Positions 7,052-14,306 of a DNA stretch of 23,608 nt are shown here, piece after piece (within the stretch, counting starts at the first letter, position 1; every line of letters begins with the position of its first letter). Under the pieces are notes generated by a model. That model saw only the letters and a program-made list of their open reading frames with translations. It searched no databases and had not been told where the DNA came from. The translations under genes were made by a program, and so were the position numbers. The stretch comes from an uncultured Pirellulales bacterium (GTDB lineage: Bacteria > Planctomycetota > Planctomycetia > Pirellulales > Lacipirellulaceae). The stretch spans positions 1-23,608 of the forward strand of contig CAMYJY010000025.1 of assembly GCA_947258835.1 (NCBI GenBank), written 5' to 3'.

Positions 7052-7819
7052 ATGCGTACCCCTTTGATTGCCGGTAATTGGAAGATGAATACCGATAGCA
7101 CCAGCGCGGCCGAGCTGGCCCGCGGCATTGCTGCCCGAGCGGCAGAAGTTCCAGGCGTCGAGCTGTTGGTGTGCCCGCCTAGTGCCTACCTGACACTCGT
7201 GCGTGATGCTCTGGGGGATGCGGCGGTGGGCCTGGGTGGCCAAAATATGTACCACGAAACCAGCGGTGCCTTCACGGGCGAGATCAGCCCGGCCATGCTG
7301 GCCGATATCGGGGCCCAATCCGTGATTTTGGGTCATAGTGAGCGACGGCACGTCTTTGGTGAGACCGACGCGGACATCAACAAGAAAACCCAGGCGGCTT
7401 TCGCTGCTGGTCTGCGGCCGATTGTGTGTGTGGGAGAATTGCTCGAAGAGCGGCAGGCGGGGCAAACGGCCGCGGTGATTCGACGCCAATTCGAGGGAGC
7501 GCTGGCCGGCGTGTCGGCCGAGCAAATCGCGACTGCCGTATTGGCCTACGAGCCCGTGTGGGCCATTGGGACGGGCCAAGTGGCCACCACGGAGCAGGCT
7601 GAGGAAGTGCACGCCGATCTTCGCAAACAGCTCACCGAACGCTACAATGCCGAGGTCGCCGCAACGGTGCGGATCCTTTATGGCGGCAGTGTCAAACCTG
7701 ACAATGCCGGCCAGCTGTTGGGCCAGCCGAATATTGACGGCGCTCTGATCGGAGGGGCCAGCCTGAAGGTCGATGACTTTTTGGCGATTGCCTCGGCTAG
7801 CGGCGGGGTCACGGCCTAG
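7052..7819 (+). CDS. tpiA: Triosephosphate isomerase
   Basis: A TIM-barrel enzyme that interconverts dihydroxyacetone phosphate and glyceraldehyde 3-phosphate in glycolysis and gluconeogenesis. The protein has 255 residues, the normal length. The substrate-binding GNWKM is at 8-12 with catalytic Lys11, the electrophile His95 is in GHSERR, catalytic Glu167 is in AYEPVWAIGTG, and the phosphate loop YGGSVKPDN is at 210-218, so all active-site elements are present. AAGGAG lies 5 nt before ATG 7052, one of the clearest ribosome binding sites in the window. It follows pheA by 36 bp and precedes secG by about 50 bp, consistent with co-transcription. Confidence 0.98.
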   Translation: MRTPLIAGNWKMNTDSTSAAELARGIAARAAEVPGVELLVCPPSAYLTLVRDALGDAAVGLGGQNMYHETSGAFTGEISPAMLADIGAQSVILGHSERRHVFGETDADINKKTQAAFAAGLRPIVCVGELLEERQAGQTAAVIRRQFEGALAGVSAEQIATAVLAYEPVWAIGTGQVATTEQAEEVHADLRKQLTERYNAEVAATVRILYGGSVKPDNAGQLLGQPNIDGALIGGASLKVDDFLAIASASGGVTA

Positions 7820-7869
7820 CCGACGTTTTTTTGATTTCCCTCATAAATCCCTTGGACGGAGTGAGCGTG

Positions 7870-8274
7870 GTGACGACCGTGTTGTTAATCGCGACAGCGG
7901 CGGAAAATTTTTTCATGCTGTTATTGGGTGGTACGGCCCTATTTTTGATCTTGCTGGTGCTGGTGCAGCGAGGCCGCGGGGGCGGCCTAGCCGGTGCCTT
8001 AGGAGGCATGGGAGGTTCGAGTGCCTTTGGTGCCAAGGCCGGAGACGTCTTTACCAAGATTACCATCGGTGTCGCCACCTGTTGGATTTTGCTGTGCATC
8101 GCGGCGACGAAGCTGATCACTTCGGGCGAGAGCCGCATTGCCATCGATGCCAACGTACCGGCAGCCACGAGCAGCGAAAGCACTGCGGACCAAGCGGACC
8201 CTGCCGCAGACACCGAAAGCGCAGGTGACACTGCCGAGTCAGCAGATGCGACGGCGCCTGCCGAGGCAGATTAA
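7870..8274 (+). CDS. secG: Preprotein translocase subunit SecG
   Basis: SecG is the small membrane subunit that assists SecYE in protein export. Two hydrophobic helices are visible, near FFMLLLGGTALFLILLVLVQ and ITIGVATCWILLCIAATKLI. Between them is the glycine-rich loop with GRGGGLAGALGGMGG and SAFGAKAGD, the signature of the family. There is no ATG at the start. GGAG at 7858-7861 favours GTG 7867 or 7870; the frame extends to a TTG at 7831. I chose GTG 7870, giving 134 residues. The C-terminal ~45 residues are a low-complexity Ala/Asp/Glu/Thr tail, absent from E. coli SecG, probably disordered. It sits between tpiA and yicC. Confidence 0.86.
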   Translation: MTTVLLIATAAENFFMLLLGGTALFLILLVLVQRGRGGGLAGALGGMGGSSAFGAKAGDVFTKITIGVATCWILLCIAATKLITSGESRIAIDANVPAATSSESTADQADPAADTESAGDTAESADATAPAEAD

Positions 8275-8415
8275 CGGCCGATTCCAGCACCACAGAGGGC
8301 GTCCCGAGCGGCCGGAATGCATGGCAGCACCAAGGGCGGTTGCGGGACGGGCAGCAACTTATCCCGGGCCGGCTCCCGTGAGGCTGGGTTTGGCCCCCAG
8401 AGACAAGATCTCGGT

Positions 8416-9303
8416 ATGGCATTGCTCAGTATGACGGGGTTTGGCGAAGCGAGTGACCAGAGTGGTGGCTACGCGATTGGCATCGAGGTACGCACCGTCA
8501 ACAGCCGCTATGTCAAGCTCCAGTTACGCACGACCGAGGGTTATGCCTCTCTCGAGCCTCGCGCCGACAAGATCATCCGTGAGTACGTCAAACGCGGCAC
8601 GATCCATTGCAGCATCCGGATTCGCCACTTAGGTTCGGCGGATGACTATCGCCTCAACACGGATATCCTCAACCAGTACGTCGATCAATTGCAAGCAGTC
8701 GCCGCCAGCCGTGCGTTGCCGGAGAGCATTCGCCTGGAGAGCCTGGCTGCGCTGCCGGGCGTGGTGGAAGAGCTTTCCACAGAGGCCGTGGACGCGGCCG
8801 CAATTTGGCCCCTGGTGGAGCCCACTTTAAGAAGAGCCTTGCAGCAAATGAGCGACATGCGGAGTGCGGAAGGCGAGGCCTTGGCGAGCGATTTGCAGAC
8901 GCAATGCCAAGCTGTTTCGCGCGCACTGGCCCAGGTTGAGCAGCGGGTGCCCCACGTGGCCCAGCATTACCGCCAGCGGATCGAAGAGCGTGTCAATGAG
9001 GCCCTGGCCACGCTGCAAGTCACCGTGGAGCCGTCAGACCTGACCCGAGAAATTTGCCTATTTGCCGATCGCTCGGACATTTCGGAAGAAGTGGTGCGGC
9101 TGCACAGCCACTTGCGGCAATTCGATGAGGCGATGCAGCTCCAGGAGAGCGCGGGCCGCAAACTGGAGTTTATCTGCCAGGAAATGGGCCGCGAAACCAA
9201 CACGATCGGCTCCAAGGCCAACGACGCCGAAATATCCTTGCAAGTGGTCGAAATCAAAACGGCACTCGAACGTATTCGAGAGCAAATTCAGAATGTGGAA
9301 TGA
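8416..9303 (+). CDS. yicC: YicC/YloC family endoribonuclease
   Basis: A 295-residue protein that begins MALLSMTGFGEAS, the family's typical N-terminus, which fixes ATG 8416 although the frame runs open to 8317. The N-terminal YicC domain includes SMTGFG, VEVRTVNSRY-like EVRTVNSRYVKL and an R-rich region. The C-terminal DUF1732 part has the segment DRSDISEEVVRLHSHLRQF and ends with the EMGRETNTIGSKANDAEI motif characteristic of the family. Members in E. coli and Bacillus have been described as endoribonucleases acting on RNA decay. The gene ends 7 nt before gmk, an association seen in many bacteria. The 141-bp gap from secG holds nothing I recognise. Confidence 0.95.
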   Translation: MALLSMTGFGEASDQSGGYAIGIEVRTVNSRYVKLQLRTTEGYASLEPRADKIIREYVKRGTIHCSIRIRHLGSADDYRLNTDILNQYVDQLQAVAASRALPESIRLESLAALPGVVEELSTEAVDAAAIWPLVEPTLRRALQQMSDMRSAEGEALASDLQTQCQAVSRALAQVEQRVPHVAQHYRQRIEERVNEALATLQVTVEPSDLTREICLFADRSDISEEVVRLHSHLRQFDEAMQLQESAGRKLEFICQEMGRETNTIGSKANDAEISLQVVEIKTALERIREQIQNVE

Positions 9304-9310
9304 ATCAACC

Positions 9311-9892
9311 ATGTCCCCTTCTGGCAAGCTTGTCGTTGTTTCGGGTCCGTCAGGGGCTGGCAAATCGACCGTGGTTCGTGAGCTGCTGGGCCGGCTGGGG
9401 GGGCGATTGCGGCTGAGTATTTCGGCGACCACGCGGAGCCCACGGCCTGGCGAGCGAGACGGGGTGGACTACCATTTTCTGGAAACGGGTGAATTTGCCC
9501 GGCGACGGGCGGCGGATGAATTTTTGGAATGTGCCGAGGTTTTTGGGCAAGGGCATTGGTATGGGACGCTGTGGAGCGAGGTGAGGCCTTTCCTGGCGGA
9601 GGGGAAGTGGGTACTCTTAGAAGTTGACGTGGCCGGTGCTCAAGACGTCCTGCAGAAATTTCCCCAGGCCCTGACCGTCTTTATCCCGCCGGCCACACTC
9701 GCCGAGTTGGAAAAGCGCCTGCGGGCACGGGGCACCGAGGACCCGGCTGCCATTGACCGCAGGCTGAGTGTAGCCCAGCAAGAACTGGCCCGCGCGGACC
9801 AATACCAATACAACGTGATCAACGACACCGTCGATCAGGCGGTGGGCGAGTTCACCCAAATTCTGCAAGACCGAGGTCTCTGTAATGATTGA
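9311..9892 (+). CDS. gmk: Guanylate kinase
   Basis: Phosphorylates GMP to GDP with ATP in the cytosol, needed for GTP and nucleotide supply. ATG 9311 gives 193 residues; the same frame runs open upstream inside yicC but has no conserved sequence there. The P-loop GPSGAGKS is at 12-19, the GMP-binding region shows SISATTRSPRPGERDGVDYHFL, followed by FLECAEVFGQGHWYGT, VLLEVDVAGA, and a lid with RLRARGTEDPAAIDRRL. Every GMP-binding motif expected is present. It starts 7 nt after yicC and its last codons overlap rpoZ by 8 nt, implying translational coupling. Confidence 0.97.
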   Translation: MSPSGKLVVVSGPSGAGKSTVVRELLGRLGGRLRLSISATTRSPRPGERDGVDYHFLETGEFARRRAADEFLECAEVFGQGHWYGTLWSEVRPFLAEGKWVLLEVDVAGAQDVLQKFPQALTVFIPPATLAELEKRLRARGTEDPAAIDRRLSVAQQELARADQYQYNVINDTVDQAVGEFTQILQDRGLCND

Positions 9893-10154
9893 TGCGTTAA
9901 AAGAAGAGGGAATTGTCAACAAGGTTGGTGGTCGCTTCAAGCTTTCGACCCTGATCCAAAAACGCTTGGCCGCCATCAATGCCGGTGCCCGCCCGTTGGT
10001 TGATTTTCGGTCGGAAGACAAAATGGAAATCGTGGTCCAGGAAATTCTCCAGGATAAGATCTACCTCAACGCGGCCGAAGAGGTCCGTATGACCGCCGCC
10101 AGCGACGATACGGCGGTTGGTGGTCCTCCGGAGCTGGATCTCTCCAGTCTGTAG
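9885..10154 (+). CDS. rpoZ: DNA-directed RNA polymerase omega subunit
   Basis: Omega assists assembly of RNA polymerase by clamping the beta-prime subunit and, in many bacteria, forms part of a ppGpp site. The 89-residue protein has the conserved core NKVGGRFKLSTLIQKRLAAINAGARPLV at about 12-39. The N-terminus MIDALKEEGIVNK differs from the proteobacterial MARVTVED form. The tail after residue 70 is variable and acidic. It overlaps gmk by 8 nt, with GAGG about 8 nt before the ATG, the gmk-rpoZ arrangement known across many phyla. coaC follows 14 nt later. Confidence 0.94.
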   Translation: MIDALKEEGIVNKVGGRFKLSTLIQKRLAAINAGARPLVDFRSEDKMEIVVQEILQDKIYLNAAEEVRMTAASDDTAVGGPPELDLSSL

Positions 10155-10168
10155 CTGAACGCACTGTC

Positions 10169-10729
10169 ATGGCACATGAGATCATTGTAGGCGTAGCGGG
10201 CGGGATCGCGGCTTTTAAGACGGCGGGGCTCGTCAGCACGCTGGTCCAAGAGGGCTGGGGGGTCTCGGTCGTGATGACTGCCGCGGCCACCAAGTTTGTG
10301 GGGCCGGATACCTTTGCGGCGCTCACGGGCCGACCGGTGGCGACGCAGGTCTTTGCTGCCCACTGGCCACTGGGGGCCCACATCGAGCTCGCCCAGCAGG
10401 CGGAACTGATCTGCGTGGCCCCTGCCACCGCCCACTGTTTGGCCCAAGCCGCACGGGGCTTGGCTGGGGATTTGTTGAGTACGCTGCTGCTGTCGTTTTC
10501 AGGTCCCATCCTCATGGCACCTGCCATGAATACGGAGATGTGGCAAAAGCCGGCTGTCGCTCGGAATGTGGAGCAGTTGCGTCAGGATGGCGTCCAGCTG
10601 ATCGGTCCGCAGACCGGATGGCTAAGTTGTCGAGAAGTTGGCGAGGGCCGCATGGCAGAGCCGGCTGAAATCCAGGCTGCCATTGAGCAAACCCTCGCGG
10701 CGGCTGGCAAACAACAGCCGGATGCCTAA
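10169..10729 (+). CDS. coaC: Phosphopantothenoylcysteine decarboxylase (stand-alone CoaC)
   Basis: A flavoprotein that decarboxylates phosphopantothenoylcysteine to phosphopantetheine in coenzyme A synthesis. It has 186 residues and only the decarboxylase half. The N-terminal FMN-binding GVAGGIAAFKT is at 8-18, the active-site His71 is in GAHIELAQQAEL, APATA follows, PAMNTEMW is at 118-125, and the substrate-clamp Cys154 is in GWLSCREVGEGRM. All known catalytic motifs are in place. Most bacteria fuse this domain to CoaB; here the ligase is a separate downstream gene. The start ATG lacks a clear ribosome binding site and lies 14 nt after rpoZ. Confidence 0.93.
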   Translation: MAHEIIVGVAGGIAAFKTAGLVSTLVQEGWGVSVVMTAAATKFVGPDTFAALTGRPVATQVFAAHWPLGAHIELAQQAELICVAPATAHCLAQAARGLAGDLLSTLLLSFSGPILMAPAMNTEMWQKPAVARNVEQLRQDGVQLIGPQTGWLSCREVGEGRMAEPAEIQAAIEQTLAAAGKQQPDA

Positions 10730-10875
10730 GCAAGTGCCTCGAACCCGCTCCAAGCATCTTGTCGCTGCTCGCATTTTTTCTAGTAACGAGATGTGCGTAG
10801 CGGCTGCTAGCCTCGGTAGGCTACCCCAGTCACATGGCTCCACCACCAGCGCCTACCCTCCAACCTGGCACCGGC

Positions 10876-11508
10876 ATGCCTCACATCCTCATCACCTCCG
10901 GCCCCACGCGGCAGTATCTCGACCCGGTCCGCTATCTGACGAATGCCTCCAGCGGTCGGATGGGAGCGGCCCTGGCTACGGCGGCCCTGGAGTTGGGCTA
11001 TCAGGTGACCGTCGTGAGTGGGCCGGTCGAGGTGGAATATCCGCCAGCGGTTTCGGTGTTGCCGGTGGTATCCACGGAAGAGATGCTCCGCTGTGCCCAG
11101 GCCGCTTTTACAGACTGCGACGGTCTGATCGGCGCGGCGGCCCCCTGCGACTATCGGCCCCGACACGTCGCGCCCGAAAAAATTTCCAAGACGGGCGATC
11201 CGCTCCTCTTACAACTTGTGGAAACCGAGGACGTCGTAGCCGCTTTGGCGGCCCGCAAAGAACATCGCTGGGTGGTGGGGTTCGCTTTGGAGACCGCCGA
11301 CCATCGCCTCCGCGCACTGGCAAAACTTGAGCGCAAATGCTGTGATTTAATCGTTTCCAATGGCGTCGCGGCGATGCAGGCCAAGGACAATCAGGTGGAA
11401 ATCCTGGACTCCACGGGTCACGTGCTGCGGAGCGCGGGCGGCAGCAAACTGCATGTGGCCCGCGAAATTCTGGCCGTGATCGATGGGCAGCTGGTGTTGC
11501 CGGCCTGA
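10876..11508 (+). CDS. coaB: Phosphopantothenate--cysteine ligase (stand-alone CoaB)
   Basis: Joins cysteine to 4'-phosphopantothenate, the step before CoaC. ATG 10876 gives 210 residues, starting MPHILITSGPTRQYLDPVRY, the typical CoaB opening; an earlier ATG at 10834 would add 14 low-complexity residues. The nucleotide-binding segment ITSGPTR...YLTNASSGRMG is at 5-31. The central AAPCDYRP corresponds to AVADYRP in most members, followed by EKISKTG (the lysine-rich substrate loop) and VGFALET. The C-terminus has LIVSNGV and a conserved acidic turn. It lies 146 nt after coaC, farther than expected for a split operon pair. Its stop TGA overlaps the ATG of the next small frame. Confidence 0.93.
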   Translation: MPHILITSGPTRQYLDPVRYLTNASSGRMGAALATAALELGYQVTVVSGPVEVEYPPAVSVLPVVSTEEMLRCAQAAFTDCDGLIGAAAPCDYRPRHVAPEKISKTGDPLLLQLVETEDVVAALAARKEHRWVVGFALETADHRLRALAKLERKCCDLIVSNGVAAMQAKDNQVEILDSTGHVLRSAGGSKLHVAREILAVIDGQLVLPA

Positions 11509-11678
11509 TGGATTTCATGACGGTCATCACTTTCAGTTTGGTTACGGGTGTGAACGACTATGCGGAGATGCTGGACGCGACGGTTACCGCCGTGTCCGCA
11601 GCGGCCGCGGCAGTTGGTGTGCAGGTGGGAATGTCAGGTGCTGCCGCCCTCCAGCGGATGGATAACTCCACGGCGTGA
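11508..11678 (+). CDS. Possible 56-aa small ORF coupled to coaB
   Basis: ATG 11508-11510 overlaps the coaB stop (TGATG), a typical coupling arrangement, and the frame runs 56 codons to TGA 11676-11678. The product begins MDFMTVITFSLVTGVNDYAE and continues with an Ala/Val/Gly-rich amphipathic stretch. Codon choice resembles neighbouring genes (mostly G or C at third positions, no rare codons). I recognise no family. It may be a real small protein or a chance open frame in GC-rich DNA; the coupling is the main argument in its favour. Confidence 0.33.
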   Translation: MDFMTVITFSLVTGVNDYAEMLDATVTAVSAAAAAVGVQVGMSGAAALQRMDNSTA

Positions 11679-11821
11679 ATTCACCGGTATGCATTGCCTG
11701 CTGGCATCTGGTCACACACTCGGGCCCATGGCGATGTCGGGGAGGCCTTAGTATACTGGAATGCTTTGCCCCTCAATCCTTCCCCCGTGCAATTTCGGGA
11801 CTTATTACTTTCCTTGCTGCC

Positions 11822-12835
11822 ATGATTCGCGTTGCCATTCTGGGTGCCACGGGCTACACCGCCCGAGAACTGATCGGTTTGCTGCTCCGGCACCCCGAAG
11901 TAGAAATTTGCGCCCTCACCACGCGGCAGGAGACCCAGCCCCATGTGGCCGAGGTGCATCCCAGCTACCGCGGACAACTTGATTTGGTGCTGGAAAATCT
12001 CACGCCCGCCCAAGTGGCCCAGCGGGCCGATTGTGTGTTTGGCTGCTTGCCCCATGCAGCCAGTGCGGCCGTGGTGCGTCAGCTGTTGGCGGTCGGTTGC
12101 CGCGTCGTGGATTTTAGCGCCGATTACCGGCTCAACGATCCTGCCGTGTATGCCGAGTGGTATGGCGCGGAACATCCCGACCCCGCGCGGATGGCGGACA
12201 CGCCGTATGGCCTGCCCGAACTCTATCGCGACGCCATTACCGACGCGCAACTCGTCGCCAATCCGGGGTGTTATCCGACGGCCTCCATCCTGGCCTTGGC
12301 CCCGCTCCTGCAGGCTGGTGTGATTGAGCCCGCCGGCATTGTGATTGATGCCAAAAGTGGTATTACCGGGGCCGGGCGGAATCCGAAAAGTCACTTGCAC
12401 TTTCCCGAGGCCAACGAAAACCTGACGCCCTACAATGTGGGAGGCCATCGGCACACGCCGGAAATCAATCAAGAGCTGAGCCAATGGGCCGCAGGTACCG
12501 CCGACGTGGTGTTCACGCCGCATCTGATCCCCATGGACCGGGGAGAGCTCGTGACCGCCTACGCCAACTTGGCCGGCGATCCCACCACGGACGATCTCCG
12601 TCAGGTGCTCACCCGCTTTTACCAGACCGAACCTTTTGTGCGCGTCACCGAAAATCTACCCGGCACCAAACAGGTGGCCCACACCAACTACTGCGATTTG
12701 ACGGTGCGCCGCGTGCGGGACAAAGCGGTGGTCGTCAGCGTCCTCGACAACCTGATCAAGGGTGCCTCGGGGGCGGCCGTACAGAATTTCAATCTGATGT
12801 ATGGGTTTCCAGAAACCACCGCGCTGTTCTACTAA
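11822..12835 (+). CDS. argC: N-acetyl-gamma-glutamyl-phosphate reductase
   Basis: NADPH-dependent reduction of N-acetylglutamyl phosphate to the semialdehyde, third step of arginine synthesis. ATG 11822 gives 337 residues, starting MIRVAILGATGYTAREL; the frame is open upstream to 11675 without conserved sequence. The dinucleotide motif GATGYT is at 8-13, the catalytic Cys150 lies in VANPGCYPT, and conserved KSGITGAGR, NVGGHRHTPEI and PHLIPMDRGE follow. All known active-site residues are present. It precedes argJ by 141 bp, a spacing taken up by an interspersed repeat. A weak -10-like TATACT lies at 11752-11757, 65 nt upstream. Confidence 0.97.
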   Translation: MIRVAILGATGYTARELIGLLLRHPEVEICALTTRQETQPHVAEVHPSYRGQLDLVLENLTPAQVAQRADCVFGCLPHAASAAVVRQLLAVGCRVVDFSADYRLNDPAVYAEWYGAEHPDPARMADTPYGLPELYRDAITDAQLVANPGCYPTASILALAPLLQAGVIEPAGIVIDAKSGITGAGRNPKSHLHFPEANENLTPYNVGGHRHTPEINQELSQWAAGTADVVFTPHLIPMDRGELVTAYANLAGDPTTDDLRQVLTRFYQTEPFVRVTENLPGTKQVAHTNYCDLTVRRVRDKAVVVSVLDNLIKGASGAAVQNFNLMYGFPETTALFY

Positions 12836-12884
12836 CGGTAAAAATCTTTGAATCTTGCGTAAATTTGAGCGACCAACGGGAGCG

Positions 12885-12939
12885 GGCAAGCGCTTTCCGA
12901 GCGGCAGCTCGCTTTGGTTGGCGGCCTCGCCGCCCTGTT
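12885..12939 (+). repeat. Interspersed repeat, copy 1 (argC-argJ gap)
   Basis: The 42 nt at 12885-12926 match the complement of 23567-23608 at all but one position, and both copies end in GCCGCCCTG after a variable centre. The unit starts GGCAAGCGCTTTCCGAGCGG and contains a small stem CGAGC-GGCA-GCTCG. The copy at the window's right edge has an expanded, GC-rich middle. Being in two unrelated intergenic gaps in opposite orientation, it is probably a dispersed genomic repeat. Confidence 0.8.
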
Positions 12940-12976
12940 CTAACTTCGCCCTCCTGTACCTGCAGATTCTAGCACC

Positions 12977-14170
12977 ATGTCCCACCAACTTCCTCAAGGA
13001 TTTCGCGCCTCTGGAGTCTACACGGGTGTGAAACGTGATCCACAAAAATTGGATCTATCGCTGATCGTCTCCGAGCGACCGGCCGTGGCGACCGGAGTGT
13101 ATACGCAAAATATCGTCTGCGGGGCACCGGTTACGCTGAATCGTGAACGCACGCCCAGCAATCGGGTCCAGGCCGTGGTCATCAATTCGGGCGTGGCCAA
13201 TGCCTGCACGGGCCAGCAGGGCTATCGCGACGCGGTGCAGATGGCCGCGGAGGTCGCCCAGGCTTGCCAGCTGGAAAGCGAGCAGGTGCTGGTGATGTCG
13301 ACGGGGCTGATTGGCGAACTCTTGCCCATGCAAAAAATTTGTCCTGGCATTGCTGCCGCCGCAGCCCAGCTCGACGCCACCGACGCAGCACTGGTAGCGG
13401 CCGCAGAGGGCATGATGACCACCGACACCCAGCATAAAATCCGGAGTCGGGAAATTACCGTGGCTGGCCAAAAGATCTTGTTGACGGGCCTTGCCAAAGG
13501 GGCGGCCATGATCGGTCCCAACATGGCGACGATGTTGGCGGTGGTGCTCACCGATGCCAGGCTCGATGTGGCGGCGGCACAAGTGGGCCTGAAGGATGCC
13601 GTGGATGAATCGTTCAACTGCATTAGCGTGGATGGGCATACCAGCACCAGCGATACCGTCTTGCTGTTGGCCAATGGAGCCGCCGGAGGGCCGGTGTTGT
13701 CCGGTACTGAGCTGGGTAAATTTCAAGCGACGCTGGTGGAGGTTTGTGAGGACCTGGCCCAATCGATTCCTGCCGATGGGGAAGGGGCGTCGCATCTGAT
13801 CACTGTGGAAGTGCATGGCTGCCAATCGCGGGAGGCGGCCATCAAAATCGCTAAAACGGTCGCAGACAGTCCCTTGGTCAAGACGGCAATCGCCGGGAAT
13901 GACCCAAATTGGGGCCGCATTGTCTCGGCAGCGGGCTACGCTGGTATAGCGTTTGATCCCGCCCAAGTCAGCCTGCTCGTGAACGGCATGTTGCTGTATG
14001 AACGTGGCGCGCCGGTGGAATTCGATGCAGGGGCCGTCTCGCAGTCAATTGCAGCAGATCGCAACACGGCGATTTTGCTGTTGCTCGACGAGGGAACCGC
14101 CTCGGCTCGGTTTTGGACGACGGATCTAACGACGGAATACGTACGTTTGAACGCCGACTACCACACTTAG
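12977..14170 (+). CDS. argJ: Bifunctional ornithine acetyltransferase / N-acetylglutamate synthase
   Basis: Moves the acetyl group from N-acetylornithine to glutamate, closing the arginine acetyl cycle, and may also acetylate glutamate from acetyl-CoA. The protein has 397 residues, the usual length. The self-cleavage site between Ala184 and Thr185 lies in GPNMATMLA; Thr185 becomes the nucleophile of the beta chain. Upstream INSGVANACTG and MSTGLIGE shape the oxyanion site, and downstream SVDGHTSTSDT, GNDPNWGRI and the C-terminal NADYHT match the family. Whether it is mono- or bifunctional cannot be read from sequence. No ribosome binding site is visible. A short near-tandem duplication (TAGAGCGGC-ACAC) follows the stop codon. 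Confidence 0.98.
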   Translation: MSHQLPQGFRASGVYTGVKRDPQKLDLSLIVSERPAVATGVYTQNIVCGAPVTLNRERTPSNRVQAVVINSGVANACTGQQGYRDAVQMAAEVAQACQLESEQVLVMSTGLIGELLPMQKICPGIAAAAAQLDATDAALVAAAEGMMTTDTQHKIRSREITVAGQKILLTGLAKGAAMIGPNMATMLAVVLTDARLDVAAAQVGLKDAVDESFNCISVDGHTSTSDTVLLLANGAAGGPVLSGTELGKFQATLVEVCEDLAQSIPADGEGASHLITVEVHGCQSREAAIKIAKTVADSPLVKTAIAGNDPNWGRIVSAAGYAGIAFDPAQVSLLVNGMLLYERGAPVEFDAGAVSQSIAADRNTAILLLLDEGTASARFWTTDLTTEYVRLNADYHT

Positions 14171-14306
14171 AGCGGCACACCTAGAGCGGCCACACCCGAG
14201 GCGGCCAGACTGCCAATCACGGTGAGCTTCCCCTCGGCGGGCATCTGCCCGCATGGGGCGCTGCACCGCGCAGGTAGTGGCACAGGTTTTTACCCCACCA
14301 GATCAC

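Noticed and set aside
14167..14200. Short near-tandem duplication TAGAGCGGC-ACAC after argJ
   Set aside because: Only two imperfect units of about 15 bp; too little to call a repeat family or a terminator.
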